Shown piece by piece: positions 16,102-25,333 of a DNA stretch of 59,985 bases (positions are counted from its first letter, which is position 1; each line of letters opens with the position of its first letter). The notes under the pieces are model-generated. The model saw only the letters and a program-made list of their open reading frames with translations. It was not told the origin of the DNA and did no database searches. The DNA comes from a virus. The stretch covers positions 1 through 59,985 of the IMG/VR virus record IMGVR_UViG_3300035698_017466. One strand, 5' to 3'. Position numbers and translations under genes: made by a program.

Positions 16102-17880
16102 ATGGAGAATAAATTAAAGCTTGCATGGGGTATTTTTTCAGATAAACGTTTAATTGGTAATGGTTATGGCTATAGGATGCATAATGAGCACTTGTATGAG
16201 GCACTAGATAAACTAGTAGATTTTGATGGTGATGCAGAGCATGTAGTTACAATAACATCTCCTGAATTTTTTACTCCTATACCAGATAGAGATAATTGGT
16301 TGTTTACAATGTTTGAAGGAACTATACTACCTAAAGTGTATAAAGATGGAATTAGTAAAGCAAATTATTTATTAGTCCCTTCAACATGGGTTAGAGATTT
16401 ATTTGGTAGATGGTTTGATAAAAATAGAATATTTGTAGTACCTCATGGTATAGATAAAGATTTTACTTTAGTTAATAGGGGTTATCCAAAATTTGTGCCT
16501 TTTAGGTACTTGTGGGTTGGGGCAGCTAATCCTCGTAAAGGCTGGGTAGAAATAATTGCAGCGTGGGATTCAGTATTCAGTAAAGATAGCACTACTGAAT
16601 TATATCTAAAGACAACTTCTGTAGAAGAGTCTAAAGAATTAGCCGAGAAGTTTGATTTTCAGCATATAGAAGAAGGTATTTGGAAAAAAGATAATGTTAT
16701 CCTTGATGCTAGGAATGTTTCCGAAGAAGAGCTTGTTAAGTTGTATCATGATGCACATTGCTTTGTATTTCCTTCTAGGGGAGAAGGGTGGGGCATGACA
16801 CTAGGGGAAGCTATGGCAACAGGTTTGCCTTGTATAGCCACTAATTTTTCAGGACACACAGATTTTTTTAATAATTTAAATGGATATCCTATTGGTTACA
16901 GTTTGAAAACTGCTAATATGACTATGGCCGGAGTAGAAGTTGGAGATAGGGAAAGATCACATACTACAGTTTGTGCTTATCCTGATGTACAGGAGCTTAT
17001 TGGAGCAATGATTTATGCTAGAATACATTACAATGAGTCATTAGCATTAGGAAGAGAAGCTTCAAAAACAATGAAAAATTTCACTTGGGGAGCTTCAGCT
17101 AGAACATTAATAAATATTATAAAAACTCATGGTGGAGATAAAGAAAAAAATCATAAAACAGTGAATGTTGATCGTAATCCTGCTAAGAGAAAAGTAATGA
17201 CTTTTACAGGATATAAAAGACCAAAGTACACACAACAAGTAATTGATGGATTAAGAAGCTGTGATGGTATAGAAGATTATAAATTATTCGCTAGACTAGA
17301 ACCAGGATATCCTGAAGTAGTAGATGTTATAAAATCTATTAATTTTATGGAATGTGAGTATATTATAAATGATTGTAGATTAGGGTGTAATGATAATTAT
17401 TACCAAGCACTTTCTAGAGGATTTGAGGCAGGAGATTTTGTAGTTCAGGTAGAAGATGATACGGTTCCTACTAAAGATTTTTTAAGGTATATGGAATGGG
17501 CTCAAGAAAAATATAAAGATGATAAAGAAGTATTTACTATATGTGGATATAACAAGATAGATAAATATGATTCAGCAACTTCTCATGATGCATTTAAGAA
17601 TCCTTGGTTTACTCCTTGGGGTTGGGCTACATGGGCTGATCGTTGGAAAGAGATTGAGAAGCAATGGGATTCTGAATTAGGTAAATCTTGGGATATCTTT
17701 ATGAATGAAACTATGCGTAAAGATAGATATGAGATAAGACCTACTTTAGGTAGAATACAAAATGTAGGTGCAGAGGGTGGAGAATTTTGTCCAAGTAAAG
17801 AGTTTCATGAAGCTAATCAGCTTAATAAGATTTGGGCAGGAACAGAAGAATATGAACAAGGTGTTTGGAAACTAGTATAA
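16102..17880 (+). CDS. Bidomain glycosyltransferase (GT4 plus GT-A)
   Basis: Residues 1-350 form a GT-B enzyme of family 4: FVVPHGIDKDF, the core WVGAANPRKGW, and the ExxxxxxxE-type donor site in GEGWGMTLGEAMATGLP. Residues ~370-592 form a second transferase: MTFTGYKRPKYTQQVIDGL, then FVVQVEDDTVPTKDFLRY as acidic metal site, and NPWFTPWGWATW, a pattern like GNT-I-type GT-A enzymes. It is the longest gene of the sugar island and the last one before virion genes resume. Confidence 0.85.
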   Translation: MENKLKLAWGIFSDKRLIGNGYGYRMHNEHLYEALDKLVDFDGDAEHVVTITSPEFFTPIPDRDNWLFTMFEGTILPKVYKDGISKANYLLVPSTWVRDLFGRWFDKNRIFVVPHGIDKDFTLVNRGYPKFVPFRYLWVGAANPRKGWVEIIAAWDSVFSKDSTTELYLKTTSVEESKELAEKFDFQHIEEGIWKKDNVILDARNVSEEELVKLYHDAHCFVFPSRGEGWGMTLGEAMATGLPCIATNFSGHTDFFNNLNGYPIGYSLKTANMTMAGVEVGDRERSHTTVCAYPDVQELIGAMIYARIHYNESLALGREASKTMKNFTWGASARTLINIIKTHGGDKEKNHKTVNVDRNPAKRKVMTFTGYKRPKYTQQVIDGLRSCDGIEDYKLFARLEPGYPEVVDVIKSINFMECEYIINDCRLGCNDNYYQALSRGFEAGDFVVQVEDDTVPTKDFLRYMEWAQEKYKDDKEVFTICGYNKIDKYDSATSHDAFKNPWFTPWGWATWADRWKEIEKQWDSELGKSWDIFMNETMRKDRYEIRPTLGRIQNVGAEGGEFCPSKEFHEANQLNKIWAGTEEYEQGVWKLV

Positions 17881-17890
17881 GGAAAAACTC

Positions 17891-18472
17891 ATGTTTGTGG
17901 ATTTTACCGATTTAAAATTGGAAATGGGAATAGCTAAAATTGAGCACGGTGATGAGGAGATTCTTAATTGGTTAGCTACTATGATTGTAGAGATGTGGGA
18001 TGATCTAACTAACCGTACATGGGCTACTACAGCCTATACAGCAGAGATACATAGCACTAATGGTAATCAGTCTATTTTTAGTACAGATAACTACCCTATT
18101 ACTGCTATAGCTGATATTTGGGATGATCCTAATTGGGAGTATCCAGATAGTGACAAACTAGATGCCAGTACGTATGATTTTTCATATGATGCTGGTTCAG
18201 GTATGATTTATTCAGATACTCTTTTTTTAAAAGGACCAAGAAATATTAAAATTAGTTACACCGCAGGGTACACAGATACTAATGTACCTAAATGGTTAAA
18301 GCAGTTATTAATTAGACAAGCTTGTCACTGGTTCCATCAAAGGAATGAGCAGACTTGGCATAGAGCTTCTAAGGCATTACCTGATGGTGGTGTAGTTACT
18401 TTTAATACATTGAAAGCTAATTTACTTCCAGACTTTATGTATTTTGCAGATTTTCATAGGAGAAGAGGATAG
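17891..18472 (+). CDS. Head-tail connector (gp6-like)
   Basis: The 193-residue protein has a short helical N-terminus (FTDLKLEMGI, EILNWLATMIVEMWDDLTNRTW), a beta region, then IKISYTAGYTDTNVPKWLKQLLIRQACHWFHQR. This helix-beta-helix layout and the 'YTAGYxxxxVPxxLKxxxxxxA' pattern are typical of HK97 gp6/SPP1 gp15-type adaptors that bind the portal. Position first in the block after the sugar island agrees. Confidence 0.72.
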   Translation: MFVDFTDLKLEMGIAKIEHGDEEILNWLATMIVEMWDDLTNRTWATTAYTAEIHSTNGNQSIFSTDNYPITAIADIWDDPNWEYPDSDKLDASTYDFSYDAGSGMIYSDTLFLKGPRNIKISYTAGYTDTNVPKWLKQLLIRQACHWFHQRNEQTWHRASKALPDGGVVTFNTLKANLLPDFMYFADFHRRRG

Positions 18473-18972
18473 TGATTGAGTGGGAATTAAAGGGATGGAA
18501 AAGTACATTGCCTACAGCTCCTCCTGCTGTATCTGCTAATTGGAGTAAGATGGAATGGTCACAATTTTATGCTCAATCAAAGCAGTTACAAAAGACTATG
18601 CCTAATACTTTTGGAGTATTATTTCATAGAGGATTAAAGCATACACAAAAAGTAATTAGAAATAGACAACTTTCTAGAAAATCAGCTAGTACATTAGGTG
18701 TAGTTACTAACAGACTAAGAGCTAGTATACAGTTTAGGGTTATTTCTGTAACCAGAGATAAGATTAGGGGTGTAATTGGTACTGATGTATGGTATGGTAA
18801 ATTATATGAAGAAGGTTTAAAAAAGGGAAAGAAAGTTTGGCCTAAAAAAGAGTGGATGAAAAAGGGTATTGCATTACAAGAAAATACTGTTTATTGGGAT
18901 AAGATATTTAGAAAAGCAGGACCAAAAATATTTTCATTTCAAAAAGTAGAAACATTATATCCAGGAGTATAA
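18472..18972 (+). CDS. Neck / tail completion protein (HK97 gp10-like)
   Basis: It starts at a GTG at 18472 that follows AGGAGAAGAGG inside the end of the upstream gene. The 166-residue basic product contains NRLRASIQFRV and GVIGTDVWYGKLYEEG, matching the 'RxSI...GxIGTxxxYAxxxExG' pattern of HK97-gp10-like proteins. Function at the head-tail joint is inferred from family and order. Confidence 0.65.
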   Translation: MIEWELKGWKSTLPTAPPAVSANWSKMEWSQFYAQSKQLQKTMPNTFGVLFHRGLKHTQKVIRNRQLSRKSASTLGVVTNRLRASIQFRVISVTRDKIRGVIGTDVWYGKLYEEGLKKGKKVWPKKEWMKKGIALQENTVYWDKIFRKAGPKIFSFQKVETLYPGV

Positions 18973-19419
18973 ATGGGAACTACTAATATAGAAGTAAATA
19001 TTCATGACCAGATAATGACTCAATTAAAAGGTATTTCAGGTGGAACAAATTATAATTTTAATATTCCTGATAGAGATATTTTTACATCTTATAAATATCC
19101 TGGTGATGTTAATCCCACTAGAGGGAAGCCTATTATTTGTTTAGGTGAAACAATTATACAACCTCTTACTCCTATAATGAGAGGAATGTTTAATATGCCT
19201 ATTGTTCAGGAGATTTGGGGATATGTTCATGATTCAGATGACCCACACAGAGAAGCTAAGAAGTTATGCTCTGATATTCGTATAGCTTTATTAGGAGCAC
19301 AGAGTTTAAAAGATTTAGTAACACATATGGAAATGGAAGCTTCTATAGGTGCTATGGATAATATGGGGATTCTTTTAGTAAGTCTCTCTGTACTAACACA
19401 TTATGATACTGATGAGTAG
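18973..19419 (+). CDS. Probable tail terminator protein
   Basis: The 148-residue protein begins in the base directly after the upstream stop. It carries no signature that I recognise firmly, but its size, mixed alpha-beta look (IVQEIWGYVH, DPHREAKKLCSDIRIALL) and place between a gp10-like protein and the tail tube gene are those of lambda gpU-type tail terminators. The call is mainly from gene order. Confidence 0.5.
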   Translation: MGTTNIEVNIHDQIMTQLKGISGGTNYNFNIPDRDIFTSYKYPGDVNPTRGKPIICLGETIIQPLTPIMRGMFNMPIVQEIWGYVHDSDDPHREAKKLCSDIRIALLGAQSLKDLVTHMEMEASIGAMDNMGILLVSLSVLTHYDTDE

Positions 19420-19427
19420 GAGGATAT

Positions 19428-20450
19428 ATGTTAACTACAGGTAAAGTTGGTACTTTACGAATATTAGATGGTTCTGAGATTATAGCTAAAGGGGCTCAAG
19501 CAACTATGAGTTGTTTTACTTATGTTTCTATTGGGACAACTTTTGCAGATAAAACAGCAGAGGCTTATGCTGATGATACAGATTATACAGGTAACTTTTG
19601 GGCTGCTGCTAGTGATACAATTTATGTAGGGCAAACAAGCAAATTTGGAAGAATTAAGTTTTTAAAAGATGGGGGTGTATTTGCTATTGCTGCAGGACTT
19701 TTAATTCCTAAATACTACAATGGTACTTCTTGGGTTACTATTACTGACTTTAATGATGGTACTGCTGTTGGTGGGCATACTTTTGCTGCAGATGGGTACA
19801 TTGATTTTAAAATACCACAGGATTGGGCTGTACAAGGAGATGCTAGTTTAGATGCAGATATGTATTACATTGAACTTAATCCCACGGCACTCCCTTCTAC
19901 AGAGCCTAGTGCTGATGTGTTAGCTCCTGTTGATGGTAAGTTTTTTGATGTAAAGTTTGCATCAATGGATTTTTCAGGACCACTAGGTAGACCGAAGACA
20001 GCGGAAAGGCTTAAGTTGAATAGGGGTAATATGGATTCTTGTGCTCACTTTGTAGAGGGTCCAGATGATCCTATCTATGAAGCAGTACCTATTTCTTTTA
20101 GTTTAGCATTGGATGATACTTGTAATAGAGAGTATATACTTTTAGCTTTAGAGTGTGGTACAGTAGGAAGTACTTATTGGACAGGAGCAGGTGTAACTAC
20201 TAAAGGGGATACTAAAAATGATGGTACAAATGCTAATCCTGCTTTTGTAGATAGTGGTAAAAAATGTGTTGATATTGTAATGATATGGGCTAATTCAACA
20301 GGAAGTGTTTATGGTAGAGCTTATTATGAGGTTTATTTTCCACCTAATGAGCAGTCTATATCAGAAGCAGAGGATGCTGTAACATTAACTTGTGCAGGGG
20401 GTTGTTATGGTGTTATAGAGGGTACTGGTGGTTTAGCTAGTAGATACTAA
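19428..20450 (+). CDS. Tail tube protein 1, with inserted domain
   Basis: The 340-residue product is a paralog of the protein at 20686-21273. The shared parts are the N-terminal ~27 residues (GTLRILDGS) and residues ~185-340, including GRPKTAERLKLNRGNMDS, AHFVEGPDDP, DTKNDGTNANPAFVDS and SEAEDAVTLTCAGGCYGVIEGT. Between them, residues ~28-175 are an extra domain rich in Y, D and T (YYNGTSWVTITDF, YIDFKIPQDWAV) like decorations found on phage structural proteins. It would polymerise as the tail tube or form a special part of it. Confidence 0.68.
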   Translation: MLTTGKVGTLRILDGSEIIAKGAQATMSCFTYVSIGTTFADKTAEAYADDTDYTGNFWAAASDTIYVGQTSKFGRIKFLKDGGVFAIAAGLLIPKYYNGTSWVTITDFNDGTAVGGHTFAADGYIDFKIPQDWAVQGDASLDADMYYIELNPTALPSTEPSADVLAPVDGKFFDVKFASMDFSGPLGRPKTAERLKLNRGNMDSCAHFVEGPDDPIYEAVPISFSLALDDTCNREYILLALECGTVGSTYWTGAGVTTKGDTKNDGTNANPAFVDSGKKCVDIVMIWANSTGSVYGRAYYEVYFPPNEQSISEAEDAVTLTCAGGCYGVIEGTGGLASRY

Positions 20451-20459
20451 GGAGGAATT

Positions 20460-20702
20460 ATGAAGTATTATATATATGCTGATGGAGAAGAAGTAAAAAT
20501 TGTAAATGCTAAAGGGTATGTTTCAGCAAAACAAAAAGGAGTAAAAGCTGGATTTATAGATTGTGTAGTATATCGAGAAGATGATGTTATGCCACCAATC
20601 AAAAAGAAAAAAAAGAAAAAACAAGAGGTTATAATTGAACAAGAGATTATGCCTGAAAATGAGATTATAAACGAAGGAGAAGAAAATGATATTCACGAAT
20701 AA
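20460..20702 (+). CDS. Small basic/acidic protein between the tail tube genes
   Basis: The 80-residue protein has a compact N-terminal ~40 residues (YYIYADGEEVKIVNAKGYVSA), a run of eight lysines broken by nothing but the reading frame (IKKKKKKKK region) and an acidic tail (NEGEENDIHE). The A-rich tract encoding the lysines could be slippery. It overlaps the next start by 17 bases. Its position between two tail tube paralogs suggests a tail-related role; function unknown. Confidence 0.55.
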   Translation: MKYYIYADGEEVKIVNAKGYVSAKQKGVKAGFIDCVVYREDDVMPPIKKKKKKKQEVIIEQEIMPENEIINEGEENDIHE

Positions 20703-21273
20703 ACCTGGATTAATTAGACTGTATGATTCAGCTTCTACCCCAGTGTATTTACAATTAAAATTTGATTTAGGAGATGCTAATTTTCCTATGGGGACTCCTA
20801 AAACAGAAGAGAAACTTATGCTTCATAGAGGTAATATGAATAGTGATTCTCATTTTGTTGAAGGATCAGATGAGCCTATGATGGAGCCAGTAGCTGTTAC
20901 ATTTAGTTTACATCTTGAAGATACCTCCCATACAGGATATGTATTGGATTGGATAGATGCTATGAATGATGGTGGAAGTACTCAAGTTAATAGTCATACT
21001 TTAGAAACAGATCAAGCAGATACTAAACGAGATGGAACTAATGATAATGTAGCTTTTGCTGATAGTAATAAGTTAACCTGTAAGGTAGAAGTTATTTTTG
21101 ATACTTCTGGTACAGATATGCATTGGGAAATTAGTGGTGTATATTTTGCTGCTGATCAACAGGGTGTTGGTGAGGCAGAGGATGCTGTAACATTATCTTT
21201 AAATGGTATGTGTTATGGAACTATTGTGCACGATACTTCTGCATTTACTGAAGGAACAGATGTAACAGCGTAA
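20686..21273 (+). CDS. Tail tube protein 2
   Basis: The 195-residue protein lines up along its length with the gene at 19428-20450 minus that gene's inserted domain: GTPKTEEKLMLHRGNMNS, SHFVEGSDEP, DTKRDGTNDNVAFADS, GEAEDAVTLSLNGMCYGTI. The start follows AAGGAGAAGAAA. It lies just before the tail assembly chaperones, where the major tail protein is usually encoded, so this copy is the better candidate for the main tube subunit. Confidence 0.68.
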   Translation: MIFTNKPGLIRLYDSASTPVYLQLKFDLGDANFPMGTPKTEEKLMLHRGNMNSDSHFVEGSDEPMMEPVAVTFSLHLEDTSHTGYVLDWIDAMNDGGSTQVNSHTLETDQADTKRDGTNDNVAFADSNKLTCKVEVIFDTSGTDMHWEISGVYFAADQQGVGEAEDAVTLSLNGMCYGTIVHDTSAFTEGTDVTA

Positions 21274-21304
21274 AATTAATAAAATAATATAAGGGTTAAA
21301 TATT

Positions 21305-21823
21305 ATGAGTGAAAAAAAGAAAGTAACAGCGTTAGGTGAATTTGTTGCAGGAAAGGCTGTATTTCTTGCAAAGGGTACTGTTGAATTAAAGGTAGGGGAG
21401 AAAGTTATTTCCCTACCTATTAAAAGTGCAGGTATTAAAGAGACACAGGAACAATTAATCAGGTCTTTTCCTCATCCTCCTACTTCTACTATTAAAGTAA
21501 CTAAAGGTAGTTCTTATGAGATTCAGCATGGTATGAAGGTTGATGATTTTGTTATTGTGCATGATATGGCAGATACTCAGTATATGGAAGAGTTTATGGA
21601 GCATAATACCATGTTTACTTGGCAAAATGTTATTGCTGGTTTAGATGTAACTTGGAAAGATACAGAAGGAAAAGAAGTAACATCTTTTGAAGCTAAGAAA
21701 GTTATTTTAGAAGATAATGGTATTACCGGCCCTCATTTGGATAAGATAGTAAAAGCTATTGGACAACTTGTGTCTGATAGAGAGGATTACGCTGATTTTT
21801 TATCAAGCGGGAAATGGGGTTAA
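21305..21823 (+). CDS. Tail assembly chaperone G
   Basis: The 172-residue protein lies between tail tube and tape measure genes, has the size of gpG-type chaperones, and ends with a slippery heptamer and an overlapping -1 frame. These proteins bind the tape measure during tail assembly and are absent from the virion. No sequence signature is recognised; order and the frameshift signal carry the call. The C-terminal segment IVKAIGQLVSDREDYADFL is helical. Confidence 0.72.
   Translation: MSEKKKVTALGEFVAGKAVFLAKGTVELKVGEKVISLPIKSAGIKETQEQLIRSFPHPPTSTIKVTKGSSYEIQHGMKVDDFVIVHDMADTQYMEEFMEHNTMFTWQNVIAGLDVTWKDTEGKEVTSFEAKKVILEDNGITGPHLDKIVKAIGQLVSDREDYADFLSSGKWG
21796..21802 (+). promoter_or_regulatory. 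Programmed -1 frameshift site U_UUU_UUA
   Basis: In the reading frame of the G gene the codons are GAT TTT TTA, so the heptamer TTTTTTA is in the X_XXY_YYZ phase. A -1 slip continues as TTT ATC AAG CGG GAA ATG into the 106-residue T frame, giving a G-T fusion. The site is 7 codons before the G stop, exactly where this conserved mechanism is found in long-tailed phages. I did not identify a stimulatory structure. Confidence 0.8.
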
Positions 21824-22134
21824 CAGAGAAGATAGAATCCTCGTTTCAGAAAAGTGGTAAAAAAGTATCAGGGTATTATGCTGATATTAGAACAATGAAA
21901 GAATTTAACATTTCCCCGTTTGAGTGGCAAAAAATGCATAGATGGGATAAGTTAGTATTATCCTATCAGTCTCTTTTAGAATCTTATTATGAAAAAGAAG
22001 CAATAGATAATGTTACAAAGAAAGTTAAGAAAGAACAAGAGTTAGAAAAGAAAAAAGCAGATATAAAGAAGGATCTTCCAAAGGTTAACTCTAGAGAACG
22101 AAGGAGTAGTAATGGCTCTAGCGGTACAATATGA
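21814..22134 (+). CDS. Tail assembly chaperone T region (expressed as G-T fusion)
   Basis: The 106-codon frame lies at -1 relative to G and overlaps it. It encodes a helical, Lys-rich segment (FEWQKMHRWDKLVLSYQSLLESYYEKEAI). It is most likely made by frameshifting at 21796-21802 rather than from its own ATG at 21814, which lacks a clear ribosome site. The end overlaps the tape measure gene by 23 bases. Confidence 0.7.
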   Translation: MGLTEKIESSFQKSGKKVSGYYADIRTMKEFNISPFEWQKMHRWDKLVLSYQSLLESYYEKEAIDNVTKKVKKEQELEKKKADIKKDLPKVNSRERRSSNGSSGTI

Positions 22135-25100
22135 TATAGTTGCTAAAACAGTAAAAGCACAAAAAGCTATTGATGATTTAGTAAGAAAAGAAAAAGGGCT
22201 TAATTCCACTTTAGCAAAAACAAGTTCTGCTACTAAAAAAGCTTCTTCCTCTAGTAAAGTATTAACTACTAGATTTAGAAGTCTTTCAAAAGCTATTACT
22301 CCTTTGCGTACGGGTATTGCTGCATTATTGGGTGCTTATGGTTTAACTAGAGTATCTAAAACTTTTTTACAAGCTGCTGCAGATGCTGAGAAGTATAGAG
22401 TAATTGCTAATACTGTCACAAGAAGCACAGAAGAAGGAGCTAGAGCATTTAGTTCTATGTCAAAGTATGCTATGCAAGTACCTTTTCAGTTTGAAGATAT
22501 TATAAAAGCAGGAGTTAGACTTCTCCCTATATTAGAAAATGGTGTAGATGATATGAACAAGTGGCTTCCTGTTATTGGTGATATAGCTGCAGTTTCTGGA
22601 TTGAGTATAGAGCTTGTTACTGGACAGATGATTAAAGCTTTAAGTGGTGGTATTGGTGCAGCTAGAACGTTTAAAACTCATGGTATAGCCAATATGATGG
22701 GGTTTGAAAATGGTGTAGCTGTTAGTGCAAAGCGTACTGCTGAAAGAATGATGAATGCTTGGACTGATCCTCAAAGTGTTTTTAAAGATGCTACTCTTAA
22801 TTTAGCTACTACGTGGATAGGTACTGTGTCTATGATGCAAGATAAGTGGTTCTTTTTTAGAAATATGATTATGGATGGTGGACCTTTTCAGTTTTTAAAA
22901 TCAGCATTAACAGATGTAAATAAAAGATTAATGAAAATGTTTGATTCAGGAGAATTGAAAAAGTTTACTGATAGGATTGGTAAGGTTTTAGTAGATGCTC
23001 TTAAAACTACGTTATTAGTTGGGGCTCAAGTATTAGACAGAGTTCTTGTTCCTATATTTTCAGTACTTGGGGCTGCTTATGATGGATTTATGGCACAAGA
23101 CAAATGGTTACGAGAAATTGGTATAGTTGGTGGTTTTCTTTTTGGTATTAAAGGTGCTCTTGTAGTAGCAGCAATTTCTTTAGTGTCTGGGGAATTAAAA
23201 AAAATTACAGATGAGTATGAAAGATTTGTAAATTTAAAGGGTGGTACAGCTTTAGAAATAGATAGTGAAATTACTAAATTAAAAAATGAGCGGGCTATAT
23301 TTTTAATGCAAAAAAAAGCCTTTGCTCAAAAGTATAATATAAGTGAAGAGCGTGTATTACAAAATAATTTTGGTGCAGAATTTACAGATTTTTATGGTAT
23401 ACAAACTCTTAATAAAAATTTAAGAGTTACTGCTGAAAAACTAGTTAGATTAAATGAAATAAAAAAGGCTGGATCAGCAGAGCAATATGATGTTAATGTG
23501 TTAGTAAAAAAAGAAATAGAGCTTTTAAAACAAAAGCAAATTTTAGCAGAAAAATATAAAGTAAGTGAAGATGAACCAGAATTAGATTTAGTAAAGGCTG
23601 GTGGATCTTTACGTAGTTTGCAAGGGTTGCTTTACTCTAATGTTGATCCTTTAGGAAAAGAACTTTCAGATTATGATAAGTGGATAGATTTAAATGGTGC
23701 TTTAGAAGAAAATACTAAAAAATTAAATGTTGCTCATATGGCGTTACAAGATAAAATACAAGGTAAAATAAAAGAAGCTATTCCTGAAAAAGATACTACG
23801 GGACTTTTTGGTGGTATCTTTGATGCTATAACAAAACCTTTTGGTGATAAAAATTATGATAGAGTTAAAGAATGGGTAGATGGATTAGGGGATACAATAC
23901 AAAAAGAGATGCCTAAACTTGAAATGCAAAAAGACCCAGTTAACCAAAAGAAATTACGTAAATGGACAGGTGGTTTAGAAAAAGAATATTTAAAAGCTAT
24001 AGCATGGCGTAAAAAAATAGTTTCTACTTTTGAAACAGCCAGAATAGGAACAATAGAAGATCCTAGAAAAAAGATAGAAGCACAACGAAAGTCAGATTTA
24101 GCTAACATTGAAATTAAGTATGCTGAAGAAATAAGATTAATAAAAGCTTATGGAAATAAGAAAGTAGAAGTAGATAGGTTTATTGCTCTTAGACGTTCAG
24201 AAGTAAATGTTGCTGCTGATAAAGCTGGTGATGTACTTATTAAAAATAAATATAATAAAGAACTAGAAATATTAAAAGCTTCTGGTGCTGAAGAAGAGGA
24301 ACTTAATACCTTTTTTAAAGATAAACGTTCAGAAATGGGTACTGAAGCTTATAAAGAAATAGAAAGACAACGAGAAGAAGATTTACTTAATATTAAATCT
24401 AAATATGCTGAAGAAATAGAATTATTAAAAAAGCATGGGGATGATAAATTAAGTGTAAGTAAGTTTATTGAAAATAAAGGATTACAAATAAATGTAGAAG
24501 CTAGAAAGAAAATTCAAGCAGTAGATATAAAAGATTTAGAAGCAAGAAAAAGAATAATGAAAGCTACAGAAGAAGCTAGAATAGGTGCCATAACTGATCC
24601 TAGAGAAAGAATGCTTGCTCAACATCAATCAGAACTAGCTATGATAGAAATTCGTTATGCTAAAGAAATAGAGTTAATGCGTGAATATGGGTATGAAAAA
24701 ATAAAAATTGAAAAATTTATTAATGATAAAAAAGATCAATTAGATGAAAACTATAGAAGAAGTCAGCAAGCAGAAAGCCTGTCTAATCTTGGATTAATAC
24801 AGTCACAAATGGGGGAATTTAGTAGTTTCTTTCAGGAGATGTCTCAAGCTAATATTAAAGCTGCTAAAAAATGGTTTAAAGTATATAAAGCATTATCTTT
24901 TGCTGAATCATTAATATCTACTTATTCTGCTTATACTAAAGCTTTGAATTCAACTCTTCCAGTTGGAGTAAGAAACATATATGCAGGTTCTATTTTAGCT
25001 TTAGGTCTGGCTAAAGCAGGAATGATAGCTTCACAGCAACCACCTTCCTTTGATACAGGTGGGATATCAACTACTCCAGGTATGTACTACGCAGGTGTTA

Positions 25101-25333
25101 AGGAAGCTCATATACCTCTTCAGGGGGGTAATATTCCTGTAAACATAAAAGGCAATACTGGAAATACTATAAATATTAATATGGATGGGGCTACATTCTT
25201 AGATCAAGAGACTATGAGACAAAGTATGACAGTTATTGCTGCTCAAGTAACTAGACAATTAGCTCCTGAAGCAGTGGTAAGTGATTATTTTAATGATGGG
25301 CAAACAAGAGAAGTTTTTTATGGGAGAGAATAA
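22112..25333 (+). CDS. Tape measure protein
   Basis: At 1073 residues, this is the largest gene of the tail block apart from the J-like gene. It begins with an A/K/S-rich coiled region, has hydrophobic helices (SKAITPLRTGIAALLGAYGL; FLFGIKGALVVAAISLV) and a Gly-rich C-terminus. Residues ~630-900 hold three diverged copies of a helical repeat: ARIGTIEDPRKKIEAQ, KEIERQREEDLLN and ARIGAITDPRERMLAQ, each followed by KYAEEI or RYAKEI and a RFI/KFI segment. It sets tail length, here about 160 nm if 1.5 angstrom per residue holds. The start follows GGAGTAGTA. Confidence 0.88.
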   Translation: MALAVQYDIVAKTVKAQKAIDDLVRKEKGLNSTLAKTSSATKKASSSSKVLTTRFRSLSKAITPLRTGIAALLGAYGLTRVSKTFLQAAADAEKYRVIANTVTRSTEEGARAFSSMSKYAMQVPFQFEDIIKAGVRLLPILENGVDDMNKWLPVIGDIAAVSGLSIELVTGQMIKALSGGIGAARTFKTHGIANMMGFENGVAVSAKRTAERMMNAWTDPQSVFKDATLNLATTWIGTVSMMQDKWFFFRNMIMDGGPFQFLKSALTDVNKRLMKMFDSGELKKFTDRIGKVLVDALKTTLLVGAQVLDRVLVPIFSVLGAAYDGFMAQDKWLREIGIVGGFLFGIKGALVVAAISLVSGELKKITDEYERFVNLKGGTALEIDSEITKLKNERAIFLMQKKAFAQKYNISEERVLQNNFGAEFTDFYGIQTLNKNLRVTAEKLVRLNEIKKAGSAEQYDVNVLVKKEIELLKQKQILAEKYKVSEDEPELDLVKAGGSLRSLQGLLYSNVDPLGKELSDYDKWIDLNGALEENTKKLNVAHMALQDKIQGKIKEAIPEKDTTGLFGGIFDAITKPFGDKNYDRVKEWVDGLGDTIQKEMPKLEMQKDPVNQKKLRKWTGGLEKEYLKAIAWRKKIVSTFETARIGTIEDPRKKIEAQRKSDLANIEIKYAEEIRLIKAYGNKKVEVDRFIALRRSEVNVAADKAGDVLIKNKYNKELEILKASGAEEEELNTFFKDKRSEMGTEAYKEIERQREEDLLNIKSKYAEEIELLKKHGDDKLSVSKFIENKGLQINVEARKKIQAVDIKDLEARKRIMKATEEARIGAITDPRERMLAQHQSELAMIEIRYAKEIELMREYGYEKIKIEKFINDKKDQLDENYRRSQQAESLSNLGLIQSQMGEFSSFFQEMSQANIKAAKKWFKVYKALSFAESLISTYSAYTKALNSTLPVGVRNIYAGSILALGLAKAGMIASQQPPSFDTGGISTTPGMYYAGVKEAHIPLQGGNIPVNIKGNTGNTININMDGATFLDQETMRQSMTVIAAQVTRQLAPEAVVSDYFNDGQTREVFYGRE

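Noticed and set aside
20590-20650. A-rich tract in the small gene between tail tube genes as a frameshift site
   Set aside because: It can slip in principle, but neither shifted frame leads to a useful extension or joins the next gene in a sensible way.
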